Shown: in pieces, positions 11,301 through 22,420 of the stretch | Layout of the letters: the number at the start of each line of letters is the position of its first letter | Numbering within the stretch: position 1 is the stretch's first letter | NCBI GenBank assembly: GCA_000231825.2 | Contig: JH720348.1 | Coordinates: 73,911 to 128,785 of the forward strand | Direction: 5' to 3' | From: Tetrahymena elliotti 4EA | Lineage: Eukaryota > Ciliophora > Oligohymenophorea > Hymenostomatida > Tetrahymenidae | Length of the DNA: 54,875 bases | The notes under the pieces: generated by a model | Seen by the model: only the letters and a program-made list of their open reading frames with translations | Databases searched by the model: none | Told to the model about the DNA's origin: nothing | Program-made: the position numbers and the translations under genes

Positions 11301-12864
11301 ATTTTAAGCTCATCAATAAAATATGTATTTAATCTTCTTATAATTTTTCTTATATAAAGATAATTCTATTTTATTTACCTGTTATTCATGTCTTTGATAT
11401 TCCCTATTTTTTTGTTTGAGAGTTTCAAAAACTTGGTTGTAGAAAAGTCTTTTGTATCTTTTTAAAACAAAATTGTAGGCTTTGACAAGCTTTTATAATC
11501 TGAATTAATTATATTTCATTCTGCTTTCATCGGCCTCTTTTTGTAAATAATCAATAGTTTCGTTTATATTTGATCCTCCATTCCTGTTGGAAATCATTGA
11601 TGAATCGTTATTTTAAAAAAGCTCTTTTCTTAAATTTTCTTTCATTTTTTTCATATCTTCCTCCATTTTCTTTGATTGAACTTCTAAATTTTAGCGTTTG
11701 CTTTTGAGTACTTGAATTTCACTCTTTGGATTGCTGCTCCCTTATTAACTTGTTTAAGCTAAATCAGTTAGTGACATATCATTATTAAGATTATAATTAT
11801 TCAAAGAAGCTCCTGATTAAGTTTAGAAAGTCTATCTGCTATTTTAATAATTTAATTGTGATTGCTTTGAAGCAGGTCTACTTTATTGAGACTAGTTTTC
11901 CCAATCATTACCCACCTAACTCTTTTTACTACTTGACTAAAGAGAAGCATTTCCTTTGTTATTTGATGATCTCATTGATGCATTTGCAGAAGGTGGCCTA
12001 AATTTTTGAGCTTAAGCTTAAAGCCTGTTAAATTCAGCTTTAAAATATTAAGAAATATTTTAAAAATAAATGATAAATGCAAGATAAACAAATATACCCT
12101 CTTATTTAGATTTGATTCTATCTTCTTTCATTTATTTAATTTTTGCATGTCTTAATTCCATATTCAATAAAACATTATCCTTCTCTGGCTATTTAGGGAT
12201 ATCTCTCCTTTTATTTATTATACTTGTATAAAATATTGTCAGTTTATGCTAGAATAACAAACTTATTATGCTTACTCTAAAGCCAATTCTATATCATCGT
12301 CTAATTTTCTTGTATATAAATCATTTGTATTATCCTTCTACTCTTTCCAGTAAGATGGTTTCTTGTTCAATGCTTTTGATTTGATTTCTTCAGCATCGTT
12401 TTCTGTTTGGATAAATGCTTTAATTATATTTTTTGCTTCTAACTTTGATTCGAATTCACTATCCTCATCAAGCTGATATCTCCTAAAATCCCTCTCTTCT
12501 TCCTCTTCCTAAAAATAATTATTATAAGCTTTTTTATTCATTTTTGTGTGACTATTAAGAATTTTAACAGTTCTATCAAAAAATTAAAAAAATTGAAATA
12601 TTGGATTATCTTTTAAAAAACCAATAAATCAATAATTAATTTATTGAGTATCTAAAAGTCCTACACAAATTATCATAAATTCAAAATTATTTGCTTGTTT
12701 ATTTTGTTTGTTTATTTATTTACTTACCACTTATCATTTACTTCTAAAAATAAATACTCCCCTCCATCCTTTCCTTTCCCAACTTTGATTTGATATGTTA
12801 AAATCTAAATTTCAATCAATTTTTGATTCAAACTTTCTCACTTTAAAATGATTTTTTATTCCAT
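8345..12864 (-). CDS. Large coiled-coil, Q/N-rich protein with Sfi1-like W motifs (possible centrin binder)
   Basis: A multi-exon gene ending at TGA 8345-8347 (...SKNITANK). Solid exons start from NKKAYNNYFQEEEEERDFRRYQ (12541 downward) and go through a coiled coil (QNLEVQSKKMEEDMKKMKE) and several helices of the type 'A..KRRLIRICLRHWKKYWK', 'LKRTVFYKWNDVL', 'GFKPWLKYMEF' and 'RSFRSWKQCI'. These recall the Sfi1 repeat pattern of a Leu/Phe spaced before W-K. Between them are long Q/N/D-rich and E/K-rich tracts. An upstream exon at 12728-12804 (KVGKGKDGGEYLFLEVNDK) splices in phase to 12,554 via a GTAAGT donor. The likely start is ATG 12864, but the first junction is one base out of phase, which could be an A-run undercall. 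Shadow ORFs at 9481, 9843, 10099 and 10290 are ignored. The Sfi1 link is by eye only; exon ends inside are approximate. Confidence 0.7.
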
Positions 12865-13852
12865 TTTTTCAATTTTTGACGTGCTTTTAAATTTAATTTT
12901 TATCTATTTTTATAATCCTAGAATTATCCTTTTATAAACTCAAACAAATAAAAAAACTATTGAATCTATTTCAATCATTCAAAGAATCAGCTTCTCTTTA
13001 AATATTATTTATTAACTTCATAAACAAAAATTTATTAACAAAATAAGATGGTATCAATTAAAATAATAAAGATGCAATTTCAGATTTACAAGTAGAGGGA
13101 GGACTGACTCATTTTCACTACACATTTATTTATTAAATATTTTAAAAAATAACAAAAAACACAGGTTTTATCTATTTTAAGTAAAGCTAACTCTCTTCAA
13201 AAGAATGTCAAGTCAACAAAGAGAATCAATTAAACGTTTTTGAAAATTTAATAAATCTTTAGTTTAGATTAGGCTGTTATTTGATAAAATAATATATTTT
13301 TCTGAAAATCTTTTGAGAACTTAAATCAGACATTAATTTCTGAATGACCAATATTTTTCTTCAATTTTTATTAAAGTTTTACAAATAAATACAAAAAATT
13401 TTATGAGCTTTATTGTGAACTGAGAATTTTGATCATGTAATATTTTTTTATTTTTATTTATAATCTAACTTACTCATTTGCTTTTCAAAATTTAAAAGAA
13501 GAAATTAATTAGGGTGAAATAATGTTTTGAACTAGAGTTTTGGTTTGTTATTTAATGTCCTTAAATATCTAAAAATAAAAAATAATATCACAAAATGAGT
13601 AAAAACAGCTATCAAAAGTAAGAGAGATATCTAAAAAAAACTTATATGTTTAAATCACTTTACAAATACTTACTTTTATGATTGATTTAAGTTGATAATC
13701 TGATTAGAAATTACAAAATTAATGAATGGTTTATTATTGAATATTTAAACAAATAATATCTATTAAATTGAGCGATAATGAATATATCTTTGAAACTTTT
13801 TAAAGACACAAGAAATAATAAGAATATGTAGGGATTACAAATAAAAATGCGA
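12865..13852. other. Intergenic region
   Basis: About 1 kb, AT-rich, between two - strand genes. I saw no exon-like stretch. It probably contains the promoter of the coiled-coil gene. Confidence 0.45.
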
Positions 13853-16800
13853 TCATGATTGAATAAATTCAAGAAATTCAGCGTATCTTACTAAGCCGTT
13901 ACGATCTAAGTCCATTAAGTTGAAGAGCAATTTAAGACTTGTTTGTTTAAGTAAAATATTATAATTTCTAAAAGCTTAAGCCAATTCAGCTAAATTAACT
14001 TAGCCATCTTAATTTTCATCCAAAGCATTAAATATAGAGAATTTCTCAAAACTAGGATTGGACCTTAATTAGTGCATTTGTTTCTTTAAAATTTTTTCTC
14101 TGTCTAGAATTCTGGTCATAATAAATCTAATTTCTCTGCTTTCTTAGGCTGTAATTTCTTGAAGTTCAATAGGTTTATTCTTAAAAAGTTCAATGTAATC
14201 ATTATCACATGGCTTAAAAACTTCATTGAATTCTTCTTTGCTGAATTAAATTATTAAAAAAATGTTCATTTCACAATAACCAAAAAGAAAAATAAAATAT
14301 AATTTTTTACCTTAAGAAACCATCTTTGTCTGTTTCAATACGACTGAAGATAATTCCTATTTCTTAATCACTAAATTTAATGTTTATTGCATTTAAAAGC
14401 TCGCAGAACTTGGAGTATCTTAAATAACTTTATCCTTCTGAATCAAATGCTTTAAATAAATTTATTGGAGAGAATGATAAGTTTCTTGCTAACTACTTTT
14501 TGCTGTCTTCAATTTCTTCTTCGATATCTGTAATTTATTTTGCTATCTCTAAGAACTCAACTATGCTTGATGTTGAATTTCTCACAAATTAAGAATATTT
14601 TGTTTTCATAAATGAATCTGTCTATCTCATATAGCTCTCATTTAACTAAATTGAAGATTATTAAAGCTTTACAGGTGAAACTGGAGTCTAAAAACGAACA
14701 TCTTAACTTTAATATAAATGGCCAGTTTTTTATAAATTATCAATTTCTTTTGGAGAAAGATTGATTGTGTCTTATTCATTTTGTGTTTTAAAATTGGTAA
14801 ATTAAATCTTTGAAGTAGAATAATCTTAATTTGGAATTCTAGTCATATTGTTAAATGTTGCACTTAGTTATTGTTAAAACACATCACTTTATTCCTTTTT
14901 GTAATAAATTGAAGGATCTTTGAATAATGAAGGCTCATATTTTTCATTCTTTGTTGGACTTTTTCTGAAATTAGAAAGACTAGTACTAGTTAAATAATTT
15001 GCATCAGAAGCACTGTAATTTTGTATAGGACCTGTTGATAAATAGTTTGTTTATCCATAAGAATTATTATTTACAATCCTTTAAGGAATATACTGACTCT
15101 ATTGAGTTTATTAAACGGAAGGACTATATAGTCTGCTCGGCTATTGTTGTTGGGTATAAGAAATATTTTGGTTGCGTGCATTTTAAGGTGAGTAATAACT
15201 CTAAGAAAGAGATGAACTATAGTTTGTTTTATCAAAATTGGTTTTTTAAGGAGAATGTTTTATGTAACTAGTGGCATAAGATTAGTTATTATTGTAATAC
15301 TTAGAAGGAGACTCTCTATATTTAGAATCATAAGTAGATCTCTAATATAAAGAATTTTAAGTATTAGCAAAAGATTGAGTATAATTAGGATTTATAGTAT
15401 CCTCTCTTAAAGAATCATATAATCTGCTCTAATCTTTCTAAGGAGAACTACTTCTAGACCTATTTGTAACTACAACTGAAGTCACCTTTTTATCACTCAT
15501 GTAATTCAAAAAATCTTTAAATTTCAATCTTTCACTAGTCAAGCTAATATGCTAGATTAAAAACTAAAAGTCTTCTTGCTAAAATGGTTTGCTGCTATCA
15601 TCCATAAACTTTTTGAGTCTAAATTTTAATTAAAAATTTGATCAACATAAAAATCCATTATTTTAATTTTAAAATAGTATTTTATTTCATTCATTGTTTT
15701 AGAGTTAAATTAAACTTATTTTTTATTTGTATCTGCCTTAAAAGCATAAAAATGATGTAATTAAATTTATTTGTTTGCTTTGATGACTAATTGAAATGCC
15801 AAGCTCTTAATTGTTTTAATTTAAAACTAATATTTAAAGTTCAAAATATTTTTTATAATCTATCGATTAAGTTTATTTTTTTGTATTGAGCTTTAAAAAA
15901 TAAAAAGGATTATAACCAATAAATAAATCTATTCATTTTCTTATTTTGATGATTAATTGAAACTATGATTCCTTCCTTCCTTCATTTAATTTAAATTTAC
16001 CTTTTAATTTCTAAACATTTTTTGAACTGTAAATTAAATTTATTTTTTTGTATGAGTAGAGATTTAAAAAATAAGAAGGAGATAAGTCAATCAACCAATC
16101 TATTTATATGGTTAATTCCATAATTAATCCTTTATTATTTTAATGTAAAGATAACATGTTAATCTTAATATATTTTATGGATAAATTAAATTTATCTTTT
16201 TGTGTAAATAGAAGGAAAAAGAATGAATAAGGGATCAATTAATTAATTATTTAATTGTTTATTTTCTTATTTTGATGAATAGAAATTATTAATCCAGCTT
16301 TTATCTTGAATAAATCCAGTTTAAATCCAATAAAATTTATTTTTCATGGTAAAAATTAGCATTAAATAAGATTTTAATTAATCTAGGTTTTTCAATTTTT
16401 TAACTGGTTGGTTTGATTTTTTCTTAGATATTTATAAAAATAAGTTTGTTAAATGATTACCTTTCATATGTAATATTATTTTGGTTTTCGGGATCAAGAA
16501 GAAGCTACAATTCATAATAATCTAAATTGCTATCACTTGCAACATCTTTTTTAAGTTTTTTGATGATTGTGTGTGATTCAATAAGAAGATCAAAGAATTT
16601 AGCTAATGATTATTTAATTTTTTCCCTTTGAGTATTTTAAACTTCCAAACTACAATCAACAACTTGCTTGGGATGAGATTTAACTAATTGACAAAACCTA
16701 TTAATGTTGTTAATTATTAAATTTATTTAATTATTTTCGCTGTTTGAGATTATTTGAATTGAAGAATTACTCATTATATGAAAGTAATGTCTCGTTTGAA

Positions 16801-17115
16801 GTCCTAAATTGCAAATAATCAGATATTTCTTTCTCGCTTTTATAAAAATTGTTTTATTTTAAGAAATCAGATAATTCTTTGTTGGTTATATATTTATTTT
16901 TGTTCACATCTACTAAACAAAAGGCAAAATATGGTGTAAAACCTACTATTTCTAGCAAATTTTTCCTGTATGAACTAATCTTTAATAATATTAAGCATCA
17001 AAAAAGGAGATAAAAAGGAGTTAATAATATCACTTGTAACTAAAACAACTTGTCTTAAATTATTTACCTATCTTTAACGGTCTGTGATTGATTTTAATAA
17101 GCTGGCTAGCTAAAG
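13853..17115 (-). CDS. Multi-EF-hand calcium-binding protein (5' end unresolved)
   Basis: Stop TGA is at 13853-13855. Exons going upstream: 13853-14240, 14311-15618, 16461-16697, 16771-16965, and a 5' exon ending at 17068. All junctions are GT...AG with matching phases (2,128 nt plus 2 carried bases = 710 codons). EF-hand loops: DVNKNKYITNKE (N-terminal), FDSEGQSYLRYSKF (imperfect), ETDKDGFLRKEEF, LDENQDGQVNLAEL and LDLDRNGLVRYAEF. A long Ser/Tyr/Gln-rich linker (SRSSSPQKDQ...) separates the N-terminal EF-hand region from the C-terminal set. An ATG at 16774 looks like a start but lies inside a 73-bp intron: splicing 16698-16770 joins SYNE to FCQLVKSHPKQ and brings the first EF-hand into frame. 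No in-frame ATG is visible before a TGA upstream of 17,115, so a further 5' exon is missing. It likely acts as a calcium sensor; partners unknown. Confidence 0.8.
15690..16290. repeat. Diverged ~160-bp tandem repeats inside the 842-bp EF-hand gene intron
   Basis: Within intron 15619-16460, a block of the form 'aaattaaatttatttttttgtat...aaaaaataa(g/a)aagga' followed by 'ttcttattttgatgaatt' recurs near 15,710, 15,868, 16,033 and 16,186. The spacing is about 153-165 bp and the copies are strongly diverged. The intron is much longer than its neighbours (50-120 bp), and tandem amplification probably explains this. Confidence 0.6.
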
Positions 17116-17639
17116 CTAAAGTTTAAAAGACTTCATGGCAAATATATTTTATTCTAATTTAATACCTTGATATTTAATATGAATGATTAAAGCTTTATAT
17201 TATTTTATTAATCTATATTGATTGATATAAAATAAATCAGTAAATAAAGAAAAAAATAAGCAAATAAACTAACAAAAATAAATCTGATTGTTTCAGATTT
17301 TATTTTGCAATAAATAAATAAATAATTAAACAAATAATTTTGTAAAAAATCAGCAAATCAAAGCATCTTAAAGAAATAATCAATAAGCTAGCAAATACAA
17401 TATTTATGATGTATCCAACTCTTAGTTGTTTGATATTTATTAACTGAAAATTAATAAAAATTTATTGAAATTCCCCCATTAATTAATTAATTAAAAACTA
17501 ATTGAAAATAATTCTACTTCATTTCACCTTTTTAAAAAATTTATTTTATTTTAACTTTTTAATATTGATTTTTTTACTTTCACAATAAAATGATAAATTA
17601 ATATTATAATAAATTAAAATATTCTACTTCAAGCAAAAC

Positions 17640-18400
17640 CTATTTACATTTAAAAATTAGAAAATAATTTATTAAAAATAAATTACAATAAATATATTAT
17701 AGTTTTTAAGATAATTAATTATTTCTTAATATTTATTTTCAAAAAAATAATTGTGTATGTAAAATATTCTTAAGTAATGTGGCATAAGTTAAAATGATAT
17801 TAAAAATAAAGAGATATTTAGTAAACATAGATTAGAATAAAGCTATTTGAGTTTTTAAGATCATTATTTGTTAATATTTATTTCCCAAAACTTAATACAT
17901 TTCAATCAAATTTTCAGTACATATTTAAATATTCAAAATTTTTTTATTAACGATATTAAAAAATAAACGGATATTTATTTAGCAATCAATATAGATCCTT
18001 AACAAAGCTATTCTATTTTTTAAAATTGTTATTTCTAATATTTATTTTAAAAAATTATGTGAAATTTCATCAAAGTTTCATCGCTTAAGTATGTAAAGCA
18101 TTTTGAAGTTGTGAGACTTATATTAATTAATCCTGATTCTAAAAAATAAACAATTTTTTTAGATTTTGATAATGTTTTAAGATAATTATTTCTTAACATA
18201 AATTTTAAAATTTATGAAAAGTTTCATTCCGTATTTAAATTATTGTTTGGTAATACAAAATATATTGATGATAATGTTAAATTATAAAGAGATATTTAAG
18301 AATAAGGATAAGCATTAATAAAACTATTATATTTTTTAGAGAGAAATAGTAAAAATGTTATATATTTTGCTAACTGTAAGATAAAAGAATGTTAAAGAAA
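17640..18400. repeat. Four diverged ~155-bp tandem repeats, non-coding
   Basis: The segment 'taagat.attatttcttaatatttattt' recurs near 17,707, 17,858, 18,020 and 18,179. Each copy is linked to 'aaaaataaa(c/g)(g/a)gatattta' and 'aaagctatt' blocks. The period of 151-162 bp is similar to that of the repeats in the neighbouring EF-hand gene intron. No open frame is shared between copies. Confidence 0.55.
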
Positions 18401-18569
18401 TTTATGTTGCCAATATCTAAAAGATAGCCTTATAAATTAAAAAATGAGATTAACAAACATTAATCAAACCAACACTCTATACTTTTCCAAAATCAAATCT
18501 AATTTAGAATCTTTAGAGGTAAAAAGTAAATGTAATATGTTAAATTTCAAAAAATTATGTAAAGTTTGA

Positions 18570-18935
18570 TGTGTTAGCTCTTTTTTTTATATTTTATTAT
18601 TAAGTCTGATTTTGTATTTGTAATTGTTTGTTTGTGTTCTTATGTTTATGTTTTAATTTAATTTTTTCTGTTAGGGTTTGTATTATTTTTTCAAATATTT
18701 TGTTTTTCTTAGTTTATTTATTTGTTTAGTTTTTTCAAATTTTTTTAGTTTTTTTAATTTTTTTAAGGTTTTTTATGTTTTTAATGTGTTAGTTTTTTTT
18801 AATGTTTAATATGTTGAGTTTTTTTTTTTAATTAAATTTTATTTATTTATTTTTTATTCTATTATTGTATCTTTTCTTTTAGGAGTTTTTTCTTTCTTTC
18901 TTTCAGAGTGTTGTCTTCTGTTTCTATTTTTTAGG
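18570..18935. other. Strongly T-skewed tract upstream of a 155-codon ORF
   Basis: About 360 bp with almost no C and long T/G runs on the + strand (for example 'gtttgtttgtg' and 'aattttttt' runs), ending at 'ctattttttag'. The skew and terminal AG resemble a long pyrimidine-rich intron 3' end on the + strand, directly in front of the CDS at 18,950. Whether it is an intron or a promoter poly-T region cannot be told from sequence alone. Confidence 0.5.
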
Positions 18936-18949
18936 AGTAAATATAATAT

Positions 18950-19417
18950 ATGTTTGGTTGGGAATAAGAAATAGCAGAGAGAAATTTGAGGACATTTTTA
19001 AAATAAAATAAGCAGATTGGAGTTATAGTGACATACACTTATCTGCTATTCAATGTTTAGCTTAAACTGCCATCACAATGCTATATGATTGAATAACAGA
19101 CAAGATTGGAATTTCCTGGAAACGCCCAAAAAAAAAGATTGGATGGATTTATTTTGAATACAAATCAATGCGTATATTCATCTCTTTGGTCTAAGAGTTT
19201 TTTCCATACACTAATAGATGGAAGAGTTTTTGATTAAATATAATTTCAGTCGTCAGTCAGATATCAGAAAATGGTCCATGAATACAGCACCTTAAAAAAC
19301 TTAAGGTTAAAAACTAGGGATTCTAGCAATCAGCAATAATTTAGGGTTTTAAAAACGTTGGTTGAGAGGCATCAGCATTTACAGATTATCATCTTCTTTT
19401 ATCCTTCTTCTAACTGA
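18950..19417 (+). CDS. Unrecognised 155-residue protein, single exon (ciliate code only)
   Basis: From ATG 18950 (MFGWEQEIAERNLRTF) the frame is open to TGA 19415-19417 only if TAA/TAG are Gln, so standard-code ORF finding misses it. Composition is clearly less AT-rich than the surrounding 5 kb and the protein has balanced residues (SQCYMIEQQTRLEFPGN, LDGFILNTNQCVYSSLW, QKMVHEYSTLKNLRL). There is no signal peptide, clear membrane span or known motif. The frame also extends upstream (E-Q-I-Q-Y-M) to a good acceptor at ~18,935, so it could be the last exon of a larger gene or a remnant. I do not recognise the family. Confidence 0.55.
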
Positions 19418-21685
19418 AATTATTGATTTAATCTATTAATTAATTTTTTTAAAATTTATCCAAAATCTTCAAAATCTCCCAAAATTTTTGTTAATAGCTA
19501 GATTAATTGATCAATCAATTTATTAATCTGAATATATTTCTTTTCTATATTAGATTAAGTTAATAAACAATAAATAAAATTAATTATCTTTTTTTATAAA
19601 TTTAATAAATAAAATAAAAAAATATAAAACAATGTTTTTTTTATGTGAAAAATAAAATTCTTAAAATCGCTTGAAGAAATTTTAATTTAGAATAGAATAA
19701 TATTACTTTTTTAATGTAGATATTTATTATTATTTAAATATTATTTTTAGTAAAATGAATTAAAAACATTTTTGTATTGGGTAACAAAGTAAATTCTTCT
19801 CTATTATTAATGTTTCTTACCTTCGTCTTTCTTAATTTATTTTTGATGTAAAAAATATTTTCTTCCATTTTGTCTTCCTCACATTATTCTTCCTTCATAT
19901 TGATTTCATGTATCTAATATGAAACTAGGTAAATAACAAAAGTATTTTTTTAAGATAATAAAATCTTAATATGATTCATACTTTAATAATTTCAAAAAAC
20001 TAATTGATAAACTATTTTTTTTTTTGGAAATAAATATTTTTTATTTTAACACTTTCATCAAAATATAATAGAATTTTTATGATAATTTTAAATTTAATTA
20101 ATTTTGATTTTCTTTTATTTTTTTAGTAATATTTTTTCCGAAATTGTTAAGAAAATATTAAAAACAAAAGTAATTAGAAAGAATAAATAAGTAGTGATTA
20201 CAACCATAAAAAATTCATTTTACAAATAATAAACATCAATTATTGTTTATTCTGAATATTTTAATTTCCTTTTATTTTGAGTGAATACTTAGTTTTAATG
20301 AAAAAGTTAATTACATTTAAAGAAAATCAAATCAAAGTATTTTCCCCCCACCTCATAATATTAATTTGAATGACACAAAAACTAAAATATGATATTTTTT
20401 ATTTCAAAGAAGAAGGAAAAATATCTCTTCAAATTTAATAAAAAAAATCAAAAAATAACTTTGAAAAAATTTAAACAATAAAAGAAAAAGAGCTTTTTTG
20501 CTCATCTAATCTGAATATCAAGTTTTTAAATCTGAAAATACCATTCCACTAAGTTTTTTACAATTAATTATATTATTTTTTGGATTGAGAAAGCACCATT
20601 TTACAGCTTTCAAGTGCATTTTCTCACCCAAAAATCAATAAAACTTCAGATTATATTGCAAAAAAGTAGTACTATCAATCAATCAATCACAAAAATAAGT
20701 GATTGAGGTTTGTCAAAAATACAATAAACAAAAACAAAAAGGCTCATTTGGTTTTCTTCTCCTATTTTTTTAAATTATAAAAAAGTATTTTTTAAAAACA
20801 AAATAGCTTTCCTATTCAAGACAGATGCTCAAACTAATTGAACACATTTTGTTAATTCCCAGAGAAGATCAGACTAGGTTGCTTTTAAAAAGATAAAATA
20901 AAAATAAATAAACAAATAAAAATAAAATTAAAATTAAATAAACTAAAAAAATAAATAAATAAATAACAAATCAAATATAAAAAACAAAACAAAAATAAGA
21001 AAAAAATGAATAAATAGCAAGTTATGCACGCACGCACCTCACAGATTACATTTATTTTCATTTTTATTTTTATTTTAAATTTACATTTACATTTATTAAA
21101 AACATGTTGTTTTGGATAAAATTTAATTTGTGTAAATCAATTTAAAACTCATTTTTTTAAAATTTTAATCCATAAATTCTTTTTATAAATTTATGAATGC
21201 TAAGAGTTAGCTTAGAAAGCTATTTCGTATGATTTTAATTTTGAATAAAAAAGATCAATAAATTAAGATTTTTGTTATTTTATTTAAAGAAATAAATAAT
21301 ACTTTCAAATTTATGATTTTTTTTATATTTATTTTTAAAACTTTGTAAAGCTTAATTAATAATCATTTAGATTTTAAGTTAATTAAAAAATATTGAAAAG
21401 AAAAATATAAGTTTTTTTCTTTGATACTTTAATATATCTTCAATAAAAATATCAATTTGTTTCATTTGCCATTTAAAATACATCTGAAATAAAACATTTT
21501 TTGTGCAATTTTATAAAAAAAATATGAATGCTTAAAATCTTTTTTGTGAATAAAAACCTTTAATATCTGAATACTTAAAAATAAAATTATTCTTTTAAAA
21601 ATGTCTAAGTTGATAAAATATGTGAAAATATGAATTTACTAAAGAAACTGGCTTTTAATTTTAAAAGAAAACTAAATGAAAATAA
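19418..21685. other. Gene-poor AT-rich stretch
   Basis: About 2.3 kb without a convincing gene. Visible items: an imperfect hairpin at 20575-20635, a short coding-like run on + at ~20,815-20,890 (RQMLKLIEHILLIPRED, unrecognised), an A-rich (aaataaa)n block at ~20,880-21,010 and a small (gcac)n island at ~21,025. Confidence 0.4.
20575..20635. other. Imperfect hairpin with ~21-nt arms
   Basis: The left arm 20575-20596 (attttttggattgagaaagcac) pairs with the right arm 20614-20635 (gtgcattttctcacccaaaaat) with a few mismatches, around a ~17-nt loop. Stem ends GCAC/GTGC are exact. The function is unknown: it could be an RNA hairpin or a decayed foldback element. No target-site duplication is evident. 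Confidence 0.45.
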
Positions 21686-21802
21686 CTTCTGTAAGGAATT
21701 TAATATTTCTCTGAACTAGAAAGCCTTAGGATATGCAGTTGATTCGGTACGAGGATAAGTGATATATCCATTTAAATAAAGTCTTTCAGCAACATACTTC
21801 AT
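21686..21802 (-). pseudogene. Orphan fragment of a type IA topoisomerase (TOP3-beta-like active-site region)
   Basis: Translated on the - strand, this short open segment reads VAERLYLNGYITYPRTE followed by STAYPKAFQFREIL. The block closely matches the active-site segment of TOP3-beta family type IA topoisomerases (A-E-R-L-Y-x-x-G-Y-I-S/T-Y-P-R-T-E), where the Tyr in 'TYPRTE' forms the covalent DNA link. No other topoisomerase motif (Toprim, neighbouring domain) is visible within several kb on either side, and the flanks look non-coding. So it is either a stranded exon, a pseudogene relic, or an exon of a gene that is otherwise missing or scrambled here. Possible acceptor AG is just before TATGTTGC; no clear donor follows. 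Confidence 0.6.
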
Positions 21803-22420
21803 TTATTTAATGAAAATGTATTTTAAAAGAATCTTAAATATACAATGAATTATATTGAAGAATTACTTAATAAGCTTGTATGAATGTCTATTTTTCTTAA
21901 ATATTTAAATTAATAATTTAAGTTATTTTAATGATAATTTGGAGTATTAATATTATTAATATGATTAAATAAATGAATTGAAATTTAAGTTTGAATTGAA
22001 CAAAAACCTTAAGTAATATTTTTTTGGATAGACAGAATAAATAAGAAGAATATTAGAAAGATTGAATGAATTAATAATTTACAATATTTATTTATAATTT
22101 TGGTTTAAGTTTGATTTATCATAAGTAATATCATTATATTTATATATTTTTATAACTTTTTACTGATTATTTATTTAACAATTAGCACCTTTCAACCTAC
22201 CATTTTAGTATTTATTTTTAGTTATTAATTATTTGTAGAGGTAGAGACTTATAGGTTTATAATAGGATAGATAGATAGATAATTAATTTGTTCAGATTTT
22301 TTATAATTAGTTATTAAAAGAGTATGGTAGATGTATCATTAGGATTACTATTTTAAATAAATAAATTAGTTTTTTAGTCAAGAGGATTCTTATACTGTAG
22401 AATCAATCATTGAGGTCTTT
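21803..22420. other. Intergenic region
   Basis: About 600 bp AT-rich sequence between the topoisomerase fragment and the stop of the next - strand gene. It contains a short (gata)n run near 22,266. No exon recognised. Confidence 0.4.

Noticed and set aside
16461..16774. Gene start at ATG 16774 for the EF-hand protein
   Set aside because: The ATG falls in an intron (16698-16770 plus exon edge). Splicing gives a better protein and includes an upstream EF-hand.
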